A stretch of DNA of 64,000 bases from Janthinobacterium lividum PAMC 25724 (GTDB lineage Bacteria; Pseudomonadota; Gammaproteobacteria; Burkholderiales; Burkholderiaceae_D), in the NCBI GenBank assembly GCA_000242815.2, contig AHHB01000042.1, forward strand, positions 124,001 through 188,000, in the 5' to 3' direction. The first letter of the stretch is position 1; the number at the start of each line of letters is the position of its first letter. Positions 18,092 to 26,294 of the stretch are shown piece by piece. The notes below the pieces were generated by a model. It worked only from the letters and a program-made list of their open reading frames with translations, ran no database searches and had not been told where the DNA came from. Both the position numbers and the translations under genes were made by a program.

Positions 18092-18891
18092 GCGTATCCT
18101 CGGTGTAAAACCACTTCCAGTACAAAACGGCTACCGACATAGGCCAGCAGCAAGGTGGCGAAACCGGCCAAAGTGAAGCTCAAGGCCGTCTTGCCGCGCC
18201 AGCCGCGAAAGCGGCGCCCTGCCAGCAGGGCGGCAAACAGCAGCCACGACAGCATGGTAAACACGGACTTGTGATCCCAGTTGAGCGCCTTGCCAAATAA
18301 TTGTTCGGAAAACACGATGCCCGACAGCACGGTCAGGCTGAGCAGGATGAAGCCCAGGCCGATCATGCGGAACAGCAACTTTTCCATCGTCAGCAGCGCT
18401 GGCAGCTGATCCAGCGCGCTGCCGATGAAGCCACGGCTTTCGCTGCGCGTATGCAGGCGCGATTCCTGCAGCGCCATGAGCACGGCGTGAAAAGCCGCTA
18501 TCGTCAAGGTGCTATAGGCCAGCACCGCCACGGCAATATGCCAACCGAAGACGGCGGACTTGCCTTCCATGCTGACCTGGCTGCCAGGAAAGACCCAGGC
18601 CAGGCCGAGGGCGATGACGGCGCTGGGCATGACCATGCGGCGCAGTCCGTCCAGGCTGAAATTACGGTTCTCTAACCAGTAGGTGCCCACCGAAACCCAT
18701 AGAGCGGCCGACAGCATGGCCGAAAAGCCGAAACGCAAGGTGCCCGGCGCCATCAGGTCGAACCACAGGGTGATGGCGTGCGCCAGCCAGGCGAGCCCGG
18801 TCAGACCGGTAATGAGCCGGGCACGGGATGAGGGAAGCACCGCGCACGCCGCGTACAACAGGGCGGCGATGAAAAAGAAATAGATCTGCAT
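18088..18891 (-). CDS. CcsA/YpjD-like cytochrome c assembly family membrane protein
   Basis: 267 residues with about eight hydrophobic helices and the conserved FGWHIAVAVLAYSTLTIAAFHAV and WDHKSVFTMLSWLLFA segments (His residues of the CcsA haem-handling family). These stand-alone proteins next to ffh are annotated as cytochrome c biogenesis or YpjD; a direct role in haem export is not proven. In relatives this gene is usually divergent to ffh with a short spacer; here 4.5 kb of other genes lie between them. Confidence 0.88.
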   Translation of the reverse strand: MQIYFFFIAALLYAACAVLPSSRARLITGLTGLAWLAHAITLWFDLMAPGTLRFGFSAMLSAALWVSVGTYWLENRNFSLDGLRRMVMPSAVIALGLAWVFPGSQVSMEGKSAVFGWHIAVAVLAYSTLTIAAFHAVLMALQESRLHTRSESRGFIGSALDQLPALLTMEKLLFRMIGLGFILLSLTVLSGIVFSEQLFGKALNWDHKSVFTMLSWLLFAALLAGRRFRGWRGKTALSFTLAGFATLLLAYVGSRFVLEVVLHRGYA

Positions 18892-19246
18892 AGTTTAAGT
18901 TTACACCATAGCCGACAAGCGCGATTCAAGCGACAGCCCGGATGACAGGCATTGCGCCGCCAGCCCATGCTGCAAGCCTGCCATGATATCGCGCCTGAGG
19001 CGCAACGGGGTAACACCCCTCAAGATTTCGGCAATCTTTCTTCTGATACACTTTTCCACAGTGCAGCAACGTTGCCATGATGATCAGCCTATCCTCTATG
19101 CACAAGCAGATCGTGCAAGACAATGACGGCGCATCATCACGCACCAGCACAAGAACGGCGATGCACTGACGCGTATCGATACGCTGAGCTTCAGGCAGTC
19201 CCAAAAAAGCTCGATGGGCTTTCACGCGCCAAGGGCGCTGGCCGAT
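18892..19246. other. Intergenic region, nothing recognised
   Basis: About 355 bases between the start of the CcsA-like gene and the terminator of the solute-binding protein gene. It must hold the CcsA promoter. The open frames in it show no family resemblance and no ribosome site; the part at 19040-19130 is AT-richer. It may include one boundary of the 4 kb insert between ccsA and ffh. Confidence 0.45.
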
Positions 19247-19283
19247 CAAAACACCGCCGCAACATGGCTGGCACGGCGGTGTT
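19247..19283 (-). terminator. Terminator of the solute-binding protein gene
   Basis: Stem AACACCGCCG / CGGCGGTGTT (19250-19259 and 19274-19283) with a 14-base loop, followed leftwards by TTTTGATC. It lies 17 bases after the stop at 19300. Confidence 0.75.
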
Positions 19284-19299
19284 TGGATGGTTTCCTGAT

Positions 19300-20289
19300 T
19301 TACTTGACATTCAGGCTCTTTTTCGCTTGCTCCAGCAAGTCCGTCTTGACCCAGTCCTTGGCCACGGGCGGCTTCGTCATGCGGCCCACGCCCGTTTTTA
19401 CCATCACATCGGTGGTCACCTGGATATGTTCGGGCGAAATATCATACGAATACGGCGAATTGCTGATCGCATCGTCGAAATCATCTTTCGTGATTTGACC
19501 GCGGAACACGACTTCGCGCACATACTTTTCCGCCGTCGCCTTATTGTCAATAAAGGTCTTGGTGGCTTCGACGAAGCAGCGCATGAATTTTTCCGCCACG
19601 GGACGGCGTTCCTTGTAAAACTTTTCCGTCATCACCATGGTACGCACGGGTTCGCCGATCGGCGTGTCGTACGGTTTGATGACTTCGCTGCCAAAGCCCT
19701 TGTTGATCGCCTGCGACGATTGCGGCTCCGACTGCATCATGGCATCGATATTGTTGCCCATCAGCGCCTGGTTCAAATCAGCGTAGGCGAGGAACACCAG
19801 TTGCACATCCTTGCCCTTGGTTTCGGAATACGTCAGGCCCGCTTGCGACAGCTCGGCCAACAGCAGCACTTCCTGAATGCCGCCGCGCGTCACACCGACG
19901 CGCTTACCCTTCAGATCCTTCACGCTGGCGATCTTTTGCCCCGTGCCCCCGACCAGGCGCGCGCCGCCCTTGGCAAAACCGGCCACCACATAGATGGGCG
20001 CACCGCTGGCGCGCCCGGAGATGGCCGCCTCGGACGCCGTCGCCCCCACGTCCAGCTCGCCCGCAATGATGGCCTGCATCACATCGAGTCCCTTGGCAAA
20101 GATATGCTCTTCGACCTTGATGCCGCACTTGGGTGCGATTTCCTTGATATACGACACGGCACCGTAATGGGCGAATTTCAAATTACCCAGGCGCACGACT
20201 TCCTGCGCCTGGGCCAGGGTAGCAACTGCGCTGAACGCCAGCATGAGGGCGGCGGCGATGCCGGTCTTCAAGGTCAATTTCTTTTGCAT
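19300..20289 (-). CDS. Periplasmic solute-binding protein, NitT/TauT (SsuA/THI5-like) type
   Basis: 329 residues. Sec signal peptide with cleavage after the AQA motif (MQKKLTLKTGIAAALMLAFSAVATLAQAQ, about 1-29). The mature part shows the NMT1/SsuA-like fold: RLGNLKFAHYGAVSYIKE, GELDVGATASEAAI, and the KDLKGKRVGVTRGG loop. Such proteins bring sulfonates, nitrate or pyrimidine precursors to an ABC importer, but no ATPase or permease gene lies next to it, so it is an orphan and must use a transporter encoded elsewhere or serve as a sensor. Ligand cannot be predicted. Confidence 0.85.
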   Translation of the reverse strand: MQKKLTLKTGIAAALMLAFSAVATLAQAQEVVRLGNLKFAHYGAVSYIKEIAPKCGIKVEEHIFAKGLDVMQAIIAGELDVGATASEAAISGRASGAPIYVVAGFAKGGARLVGGTGQKIASVKDLKGKRVGVTRGGIQEVLLLAELSQAGLTYSETKGKDVQLVFLAYADLNQALMGNNIDAMMQSEPQSSQAINKGFGSEVIKPYDTPIGEPVRTMVMTEKFYKERRPVAEKFMRCFVEATKTFIDNKATAEKYVREVVFRGQITKDDFDDAISNSPYSYDISPEHIQVTTDVMVKTGVGRMTKPPVAKDWVKTDLLEQAKKSLNVK

Positions 20290-20465
20290 CGAATTCTCCT
20301 GTGGTGGTTGGTGTGTGCCCGCATGGACAAACCTGCGCGTAACACTGCATTTTTATTCTGCCTAGATAGTACCGTGTGTTAGAGACAGGATAATATTTTT
20401 TACGCTGGCCAACCCGGCGCCAGGCAAGACCCAGGCCATCGTCGCGCATGCGGTGGCGCTGAACA

Positions 20466-20807
20466 TCACGGTAGCAACGTCACCAGAGCTGCCAGCGCGG
20501 CGACGGCTGCCAGCAAGGAACTACGTAACAGCAAGCGGGGCGCATATGGCAGCAGCAGGGCCACCAGCAGCGCCCCGGCACCGATGCATCCGAGCCAGGC
20601 GACCAGGCCGACGGTGGCGCTCCAGCCGGCCACGCATGGCCAGATGGCCAGTGCCAGCAACAGTGCGCCGGTCAATTGCAGCACGCGCCGCACCTTGGGC
20701 GCCGCGTCGCGGCCCCATACCTGACCGTGATGACGATCCATCGCCAGCGCAAGGCTGGCCATGCCCGCATACGACAGGCCCAGTGCACACAGGATAGTGT
20801 TGTTCAT
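20466..20807 (-). CDS. DUF3325 family membrane protein
   Basis: 113 residues, three to four hydrophobic helices with the segment GLSYAGMASLALAMDRHHGQVWGR typical of DUF3325. It is the last gene of a cluster DUF3649-PepSY-DUF3325 that in other proteobacteria accompanies TonB-dependent siderophore receptors. Its ATG overlaps the stop of the PepSY gene (20804-20807). A longer upstream reading in the same frame is only overlap with that gene. Confidence 0.8.
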   Translation of the reverse strand: MNNTILCALGLSYAGMASLALAMDRHHGQVWGRDAAPKVRRVLQLTGALLLALAIWPCVAGWSATVGLVAWLGCIGAGALLVALLLPYAPRLLLRSSLLAAVAALAALVTLLP

Positions 20808-22501
20808 GACTGCCCTTGCGTAGTCACTTGCAGGCTGGACGATGGCGCAGCGCTTTCCTTGGCTGCGCTCTTGCTGACCGCCTTGCGCTTGTGGACTTTC
20901 CACGCGCCCCAGGCGGCCAGCAGGCCGAAGGCCATGCTGGCCAGTTCCACGCCGGCGCTTTCCCAGTCGCCGCGCGCCACCTGCGCCGTCAGATTGTCGC
21001 CCGTGCTCAATACATTCAGCACCGGCAGCAGCAGGCATAGCACGGCCAGCAAGCACAACTGCTCGATCCAGGCGCGCTTTTCGGCGCGCAGGCAGGCGTG
21101 CACCAACATCAGGAGCCACACGCCGAAGAAGGCGCGCACTTCCCAGCCGGCGCGCTGTTCGAGGCCGATGGGGATCAAACGGTTGGCCCACAGGAAGCCC
21201 ACACAGGCAATGGCCAGGCCGGCAATCGCCGCCACGTTGAGGCATTCAATCACGCGGTACACGCGCTGCGTGCAGGCGCCGAACTCGGCGCCGGCCTTCT
21301 GGCGCCGCTTGACCAGGAACAGGATGGCACCCGTGCCCATCATGGCCGTGCCGGCCAAGCCGCAGACAAAATACAGCCAGCGCATCGGCGTACCGCCGAA
21401 ACCGACCATATGCAGGTTAGACATGACGGAGCGCGTCAAGCCCGCGCCGCCCGTGTCCGACTCGCCCGGCAAGCGCACGGCAACTTGCTCGCCCGTAGCC
21501 AGCGCATAGCAGGCACGGCCCGTATTGGCGCTCAGGCGCGTCAGCAGTTCAACGTCTTCATTCCAGCCATACATGCATACGCGCATGGAGGCGTCATTTG
21601 GATTGTCCAGCACCACGGCGCGGATTTCCTGGCCGATGGCTTGCTCGGCGCGCAGCGCGAACGATTCCAGCGCGGGAATGGCCAGCGGCTGCCCTGTCTT
21701 GACGGGTTTTCCCGCATCGTTCCAGTCGGCCAGGAAGGCTTTCTTGGCATTGTCCATGCCATATTGCACCACCACGGGGGCCGGCACATAGTCATCGCTG
21801 AAAAATGCCAGGCCCGTATAGGCGATCATGCACTGGAACGGTAACGTCAGCACCGCCACCGCATTGTGTGCGTCGAGCCAGGAACGCTGGCCCTTGGCCG
21901 GGCGAAAGGTGAAGAAATCCTTGAAGATGCGCTTGTGCGTGATGACGCCGCTCACCAGCGCCACCAGCATGATCATGCTGGTGATGCCGACGATCCACAC
22001 GCCGATGCGTCCCGCGTGCAGCGCGTAGTGGAAATCGACGAAATGGTGGCCGCCGATGGTATCGCGCTGCGTTGCCGCGCGCGCCTGTTTGACGATGGCG
22101 CCCGTCAAGGGATCGAGGTCGGCCGAGCCATAGCCGCCGCTGGGCTGGAACCAGTAGGCGGACAGGCCGTGGCCCGGGCGCTGCACGGGCCAGATTTCCC
22201 ACATATCCGCCTTCGGGTGCTGCTTCGCCATGAAATCGAGCGCCAGTTCCAGGCGGTGCGCGCGGTCCGTGACCTTGGGCAGCGCTGGGTCGTGCGCGCG
22301 CGATGCCTCTTCCAATGCGTGTTCAGGCGTCATCCAGTGGCCGATCGGGTCGTCGAAGACGGCCAGGGTGCCGGTCAGAAAAATGGCGAACAACAGCCAG
22401 GAAATCCACAGGCCGCTCCAGGTATGCAGCCAGGCCATGGCCTGGCGCAAACCGCCCTGCTGTGGCGTTTTGACCACCTTATCGACCTTGACGGCGCTCA
22501 A
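20804..22501 (-). CDS. PepSY-associated transmembrane protein (siderophore/iron-linked)
   Basis: 565 residues if it starts at the TTG that overlaps the DUF3649 stop (TTGA at 22498-22501); a GTG 21 bases later is possible. The protein opens QAMAWLHTWSGLWISWLLFAIFLTGTLAVFDD, the hallmark of PepSY_TM proteins, followed by a periplasmic region, HHFVDFHYALHAG, and several further helices. Such proteins are thought to reduce or process ferric siderophores at the inner membrane; this is family knowledge, not shown here. Flanked by DUF3649 and DUF3325 in an overlapping operon, downstream of a receptor remnant and a Fur-like box. Confidence 0.85.
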   Translation of the reverse strand: MSAVKVDKVVKTPQQGGLRQAMAWLHTWSGLWISWLLFAIFLTGTLAVFDDPIGHWMTPEHALEEASRAHDPALPKVTDRAHRLELALDFMAKQHPKADMWEIWPVQRPGHGLSAYWFQPSGGYGSADLDPLTGAIVKQARAATQRDTIGGHHFVDFHYALHAGRIGVWIVGITSMIMLVALVSGVITHKRIFKDFFTFRPAKGQRSWLDAHNAVAVLTLPFQCMIAYTGLAFFSDDYVPAPVVVQYGMDNAKKAFLADWNDAGKPVKTGQPLAIPALESFALRAEQAIGQEIRAVVLDNPNDASMRVCMYGWNEDVELLTRLSANTGRACYALATGEQVAVRLPGESDTGGAGLTRSVMSNLHMVGFGGTPMRWLYFVCGLAGTAMMGTGAILFLVKRRQKAGAEFGACTQRVYRVIECLNVAAIAGLAIACVGFLWANRLIPIGLEQRAGWEVRAFFGVWLLMLVHACLRAEKRAWIEQLCLLAVLCLLLPVLNVLSTGDNLTAQVARGDWESAGVELASMAFGLLAAWGAWKVHKRKAVSKSAAKESAAPSSSLQVTTQGQS

Positions 22502-22779
22502 GCGGCACCTCGCGACAGCAGCAGGCCAATGCCGCCGCAGACGATGGCCGGCAGCAGCATGCCGAGCCAGGCGCGGCGCAGGTCCGGCACGGCAAAGACC
22601 CAGATCACGGCGCAGGTGTAGACGACGAAGGCGCTCAGAGTCGCTGTCAGCACAGCTTCGGCGCGCGACAGCGGCAGCACGGCCGACAGCAGCACAGCCA
22701 CGCCGGACGTGAGCGCATAGCCGCCAAAGACGGCGGCAAGCACGCGCGAGAACAACAATATGTGGGCCGCTTTCATCAT
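22498..22779 (-). CDS. DUF3649 family membrane protein
   Basis: 93 residues starting MMKAAHILLFSRVLAAVFGGYALTSG; three hydrophobic helices ending GIGLLLSRGAA. This fits DUF3649, the usual first partner of PepSY and DUF3325 in iron-uptake clusters. The frame is open further upstream, but that part runs into the receptor remnant and has no hydrophobic character, so 22779 (or 22776) is chosen. Function unknown. Confidence 0.78.
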   Translation of the reverse strand: MMKAAHILLFSRVLAAVFGGYALTSGVAVLLSAVLPLSRAEAVLTATLSAFVVYTCAVIWVFAVPDLRRAWLGMLLPAIVCGGIGLLLSRGAA

Positions 22780-22871
22780 CGCGGTGCGACCGGTGCCATA
22801 CGCCCGCTGCCGCCATCGCCGGCCAGATTGAACTGCACATCCATAAACCATGCATCCTTCATCAAGATAGG

Positions 22872-23134
22872 TCATTCAACAGTGATTATTGACAGTTGGT
22901 AGTTCAAGCTCAGCATCAGGTTGCGCGGCGTGCCAGCAGATTGCCGAAGACAGTCGAGCAAATGCTCTGGCCATCATGCTTGTCGAGCGCATTGCTGACG
23001 TTCAGGCGCAGCGCGGCGCCGCTGTTGAACTCCTTGCCGAGATTGGACGGACCGCTGTCGCGCGACAGCGTGCGGCGACACATCGGTATCGGCGGCCGAC
23101 ATGGCATCGCTTTCCGGTCAAGCGCGGCATACAT
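22872..23134 (-). pseudogene. TonB-dependent receptor remnant (C-terminal end only)
   Basis: Reading leftwards, the segment NLGKEFNSGAALRLNVSNAL is the typical last-but-one strand pair of a TonB-dependent siderophore receptor, and, one frame over, GTPRNLMLSLNYQLS is the typical C-terminal strand. The two pieces are joined by a frameshift near 22935-22950. Upstream there is an ATG (23134) just after a Fur-like box, but no signal peptide, plug domain or other barrel strands: a receptor of roughly 700 residues has shrunk to about 85 codons. The DUF3649-PepSY-DUF3325 genes follow directly, as they would after an intact receptor gene. Confidence 0.8.
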
Positions 23135-23142
23135 TTAAATGC

Positions 23143-23161
23143 AAATGAGAATTATTACTAT
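23143..23161 (-). promoter_or_regulatory. Fur-box-like site
   Basis: AAATGAGAATTATTACTAT resembles the Fur consensus GATAATGATAATCATTATC in its repeated ATGAGAAT/ATTATT hexamers. It is placed directly upstream of the TonB-receptor remnant and the PepSY cluster on the minus strand, where iron control would be expected. Confidence 0.65.
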
Positions 23162-23390
23162 TCTAACCGCGTCTTTGGCTTTCGTGCAATCGTGACATTG
23201 ACAGAAATACCAACTAATTCAAAAGCAGACCAGGCGCCAGGCAGTGCAGCGCAGGACCGCCAGGGCCCCGCGATGGAGTAAAATGGCGCCCATCGTCCGG
23301 TTCAGAACCTCCCCCAGCAGATGCATCCATCTCCTGCCGGGTCAGGCTCTTAGCACCGCCCACTCCCAAGCTTTTCATTGCAGGTTCATG

Positions 23391-24758
23391 ATGCTAGATA
23401 ATCTCACCCAACGGCTTGCCAAAGTCGTCAAGACCATGCGCGGCGAGGCGCGCCTGACCGAAGCGAACACCGCCGACATGCTGCGCGAAGTGCGCCTGGC
23501 GCTGCTCGAAGCCGACGTCGCCCTGCCCGCCGTGCGCGAATTCATCGCCAAAGTCAAAGAAAAAGCCATGGGCGAGGATGTTATTTCCTCGCTCACGCCA
23601 GGCCAGGCCCTGGTCGGCGTGGTGCAGCGCGAGCTGGCCGCCCTGATGGGCGCCGACCTGGGACCGGAAGCGTCGCAGATCAGCTTTGCGCAGCAACCGC
23701 CCGCCATCATCCTGATGGCCGGTCTGCAAGGTGTGGGTAAAACCACCACCGTCGGCAAGCTGGCAAAATATCTGAAGGAAGAAAAGAAGAAGAAAGTGCT
23801 GACCGTTTCGGCCGACGTGTATCGTCCTGCCGCGATCGCCCAGCTGCAATCGGTCACCGCCCAGGTGGGCGCCGACTTCTTCCCCTCTTCCAGCACCGAC
23901 AAGCCGGTCGATATCGCCCTCGCTGCGCTGGACTGGGCGAAAAAGCATTACCACGACGTCCTGATCATCGATACGGCAGGCCGTCTGGGTATCGACGAAG
24001 AAATGATGCGCGAAATCGCTGCCGTCCACAGCGCCGTGAAACCGATCGAAACCCTGTTTGTCGTCGACGCCATGCTGGGCCAGGACGCGATCAATACGGC
24101 GAAAGCGTTCAACGATGCACTGCCGCTGACCGGCATCGTGCTGACCAAGCTCGATGGCGATGCACGCGGCGGTGCCGCCCTGTCGGTACGCCACATTACG
24201 GGTAAGCCGATCAAGTTTGCCGGTGTCTCGGAAAAACTCGACGGCCTGGAAGCATTTGACCCGACCCGCATGGCCAACCGCATCCTGGGCATGGGCGACA
24301 TCCTCGCCCTGGTGGAAGAAGCGCGCAAGGGCGTCGACAGCAAGGCTGCGGCCGACCTGGCGCAAAAGATCAAGGTCGGCGGCAAGTTCGACATGAACGA
24401 CTTCAAGGCGCAACTGGGGCAAATGAAGAAAATGGGCGGCATGGCCAACCTGATGGATAAGCTGCCAGCGCAGTTCCAGCAGGCGGCAGGCGGCAAGAAC
24501 ATGGATCAAGCCGATAAACAGGTGCGCCGCATGTGCGGCATCATCGATTCGATGACGCCGCAGGAGCGCGCCAAGCCTGAACTGATCAAGGCTACGCGCA
24601 AGCGCCGTATCGCCGCCGGCGCCGGCGTGCAAGTGCAGGAAGTGAACCGCATGCTGACGCAATTCGAGCAAATGCAGACGATGATGAAGAAATTGTCCGG
24701 CGGCGGCATGATGAAGATGATGCGTTCCATGAAGGGCATGATGCCCGGCATGAGGTAA
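23391..24758 (+). CDS. ffh: Signal recognition particle protein Ffh
   Basis: 455 residues. GTPase of the signal recognition particle that binds 4.5S RNA and targets inner-membrane proteins. N domain (LTQRLAKVVKTMRGEARLTE), G domain with GLQGVGKTTTVGKLA (G1), DTAGRLGIDEEMM (G3) and TKLDGDARGGAALS (G4 and insertion), and the C-terminal Met-rich M domain (QMKKMGGMANLMDKLP ... MMKMMRSMKGMMPGMR). Start chosen at MLDNLTQRL; the preceding ATG (23388) adds one Met. The frame stays open upstream for about 50 codons, but those codons show no Ffh character. Confidence 0.97.
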   Translation: MLDNLTQRLAKVVKTMRGEARLTEANTADMLREVRLALLEADVALPAVREFIAKVKEKAMGEDVISSLTPGQALVGVVQRELAALMGADLGPEASQISFAQQPPAIILMAGLQGVGKTTTVGKLAKYLKEEKKKKVLTVSADVYRPAAIAQLQSVTAQVGADFFPSSSTDKPVDIALAALDWAKKHYHDVLIIDTAGRLGIDEEMMREIAAVHSAVKPIETLFVVDAMLGQDAINTAKAFNDALPLTGIVLTKLDGDARGGAALSVRHITGKPIKFAGVSEKLDGLEAFDPTRMANRILGMGDILALVEEARKGVDSKAAADLAQKIKVGGKFDMNDFKAQLGQMKKMGGMANLMDKLPAQFQQAAGGKNMDQADKQVRRMCGIIDSMTPQERAKPELIKATRKRRIAAGAGVQVQEVNRMLTQFEQMQTMMKKLSGGGMMKMMRSMKGMMPGMR

Positions 24759-24760
24759 GG

Positions 24761-24792
24761 CATCAACACCCGCGTTCGCGCGGATGTTGATG
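24761..24792 (+). terminator. Hairpin after ffh
   Basis: Stem CATCAACA (24761-24768) and TGTTGATG (24785-24792) enclose a GC-rich loop that begins three bases after the ffh stop codon. No clear T-run follows, so termination strength is uncertain. The rest of the 24793-25113 spacer shows no gene and must contain the SWIB promoter; GGAGG at 25102 is its ribosome site. Confidence 0.5.
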
Positions 24793-25113
24793 GCCTTCGC
24801 GACGCCGCACCAGCATCGCTTGAGACTCAAAAAACACCGTTTCAAATAATGCCGGTTTGCATTCTCCTGCGACCGGCATCCGTTCTTCTCTCCCCCTCAA
24901 TACCCCTCGCTGTAGAGTCAGCAAGCATGCCGTTTACGGGCAAAAACACGCTTCTGTGCTCCTGCGCGGTGCGCCCGGGCGACAGCATCGCCATTTAGCT
25001 GCTTTTTCCTCGTAAAAACGTGAAAAACACTTGCGTACAAGGTCAATCCACACCAATATTAGCCGTGCGATTAATTGCGCAATTTCCCATGTGTTTGTTA
25101 AGGAGGCTCGAAG

Positions 25114-25512
25114 ATGGCAACAGCCAAAAAAACCCCAGTAGCAGCGCCAGCCAAAGCGGCCGCAGCAGCCAAGCCTGCCGCCGCCAAAAAAGCAGCACCC
25201 GCAGCCAAAGCAGCAGCTAAACCAGCAGCGGCAAAGAAAGCGGCAGCACCGGCAACACCACGCAAGCCAAACGCAGCATTCATGAAAGCAATGACGCCAT
25301 CGAAAGAGCTGGCCGCCGTTGTTGGCGCAGCACCACTGCCGCGCACGGAAGTGACCAAAAAGGTATGGGATTACATCAAAAAACTCGATCTGCAAGATCC
25401 GGCCAACCGCCGCATGATCAATGCGGACGACAAGCTGAAAGCTGTTTTCAGCGGCAAAGCCCAAGTCTCCATGTTTGAAATGACGAAACTGATTTCCGAT
25501 CATTTGAAATAA
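25114..25512 (+). CDS. SWIB/MDM2-domain protein with Lys/Ala-rich N-terminus
   Basis: 132 residues. The first ~50 residues are a histone-H1-like tail (AAPAKAAAAAKPAAAKKAAP); the rest is a SWIB domain: FMKAMTPSKELAAVVG, LPRTEVTKKVWDYIKKLDLQDPANRRMINADDKLKAVF, MFEMTKLISDHLK. Stand-alone SWIB proteins of this type are widespread in Burkholderiales and Chlamydiae and are thought to associate with DNA or topoisomerase. The tail resembles that of the 9414-10547 protein, suggesting a shared nucleoid role. Own promoter and terminator. Confidence 0.93.
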   Translation: MATAKKTPVAAPAKAAAAAKPAAAKKAAPAAKAAAKPAAAKKAAAPATPRKPNAAFMKAMTPSKELAAVVGAAPLPRTEVTKKVWDYIKKLDLQDPANRRMINADDKLKAVFSGKAQVSMFEMTKLISDHLK

Positions 25513-25543
25513 TCAGATACCCGCCGGCCCTATCCCGAGCGAG

Positions 25544-25580
25544 TGCCCCGTAGCTGATTCAGCGAGCGGGGCATTTTTTT
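25544..25580 (+). terminator. Rho-independent terminator of the SWIB gene
   Basis: Stem TGCCCCG (25544-25550) and CGGGGCA (25567-25573), followed by seven Ts (25574-25580). Confidence 0.9.
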
Positions 25581-25672
25581 GGGGTCAGACTCTCAACACC
25601 GTTTGCTGGGGTCAGACCCTCAACACCGATAACACAGAGCTTTGCGCCAACGCTGCCGGGGGTCTGACCCCA
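25581..25672. repeat. GGGGTCAGAC direct and inverted repeats
   Basis: Two nearly identical 21-base units start at 25581 and 25608 (GGGGTCAGAC then CTCAACACCG), and an inverted copy of the core (GGGGTCTGACCCCA) lies at 25658-25672. The same core is seen at 8711-8722. Located between the SWIB terminator and the convergent transglycosylase gene. Looks like a dispersed intergenic repeat. Confidence 0.75.
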
Positions 25673-25676
25673 GCCT

Positions 25677-26294
25677 TCATCTGAACTCCCACTGTTTCCA
25701 CGCCGCCAGCACGGCATTCGGATACTCTGCCCGCCCCCGGCTGCCGTTATACCGCCCCAGCGCCAGGTACAAATCCCCGCGTTCCATATCCAGGTACATG
25801 CGCAAGATCGCGCAGCCATAGCGCAAATTCGTTTGCATGTGGAATAGCTTGCTGCGGTCACTGTCGCCGATGACGCCCGTCCAGAATGGCATGACCTGCA
25901 TGTAGCCGCGTGCGCCAGCCAGCGAGACAGCATATTTGCGGTAGGCCGATTCCACCTGGATCAGGCCCAGCACCAGGGCCGGTTCCAGGCCAGCGCGGCG
26001 CGCTTCATACCATACCGTTTCCAAAAATTCCGTGCGCAGCTGCGCGTCCGGCAGCTTGCGTTGCAGGCGTTGCGACATTTGCGCCAGCCATTGCTGGTAG
26101 CGCTGCAGTTCGATGGGTGTGGCAAATTTGGGTTGCGGCGGGCGTTCGTCGCGGATCGCGTGCGACAAGGCCAGGCGGACGGAGTCGGCCAGCGCCTCCT
26201 CTTTCTGCTTGCCGGCCTGCGCCGGGAAAGCGCAGGCCAGGCCGGCGGCCAGCGCGAGCGCGCCAGCCACCTTGCTTACTGATGGACGCTTCAC
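25677..26294 (-). CDS. Lytic transglycosylase (SLT domain) with signal peptide
   Basis: 205 residues. Signal peptide ending AFPAQA (about 1-27). The SLT fold is seen from about residue 100: [28 protein letters not shown] contains the catalytic Glu in VES, followed by [12 protein letters not shown] and a C-terminal [17 protein letters not shown]. It would cleave glycan strands to 1,6-anhydromuropeptides, the substrates that AmpD and Mpl later recycle. Overlaps the stop of proS by 4 bases (26291-26294), so it is translationally coupled to it. Confidence 0.88.
   Translation of the reverse strand: MKRPSVSKVAGALALAAGLACAFPAQAGKQKEEALADSVRLALSHAIRDERPPQPKFATPIELQRYQQWLAQMSQRLQRKLPDAQLRTEFLETVWYEARRAGLEPALVLGLIQVESAYRKYAVSLAGARGYMQVMPFWTGVIGDSDRSKLFHMQTNLRYGCAILRMYLDMERGDLYLALGRYNGSRGRAEYPNAVLAAWKQWEFR

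Noticed and set aside
18926-19249. 107-codon minus-strand frame after the solute-binding gene
   Set aside because: Runs from a terminator into spacer, with no conserved features.
23165-23390. 4.5S RNA gene next to ffh
   Set aside because: The conserved GGAAGG-type tetraloop region of SRP RNA is not present in the spacer.
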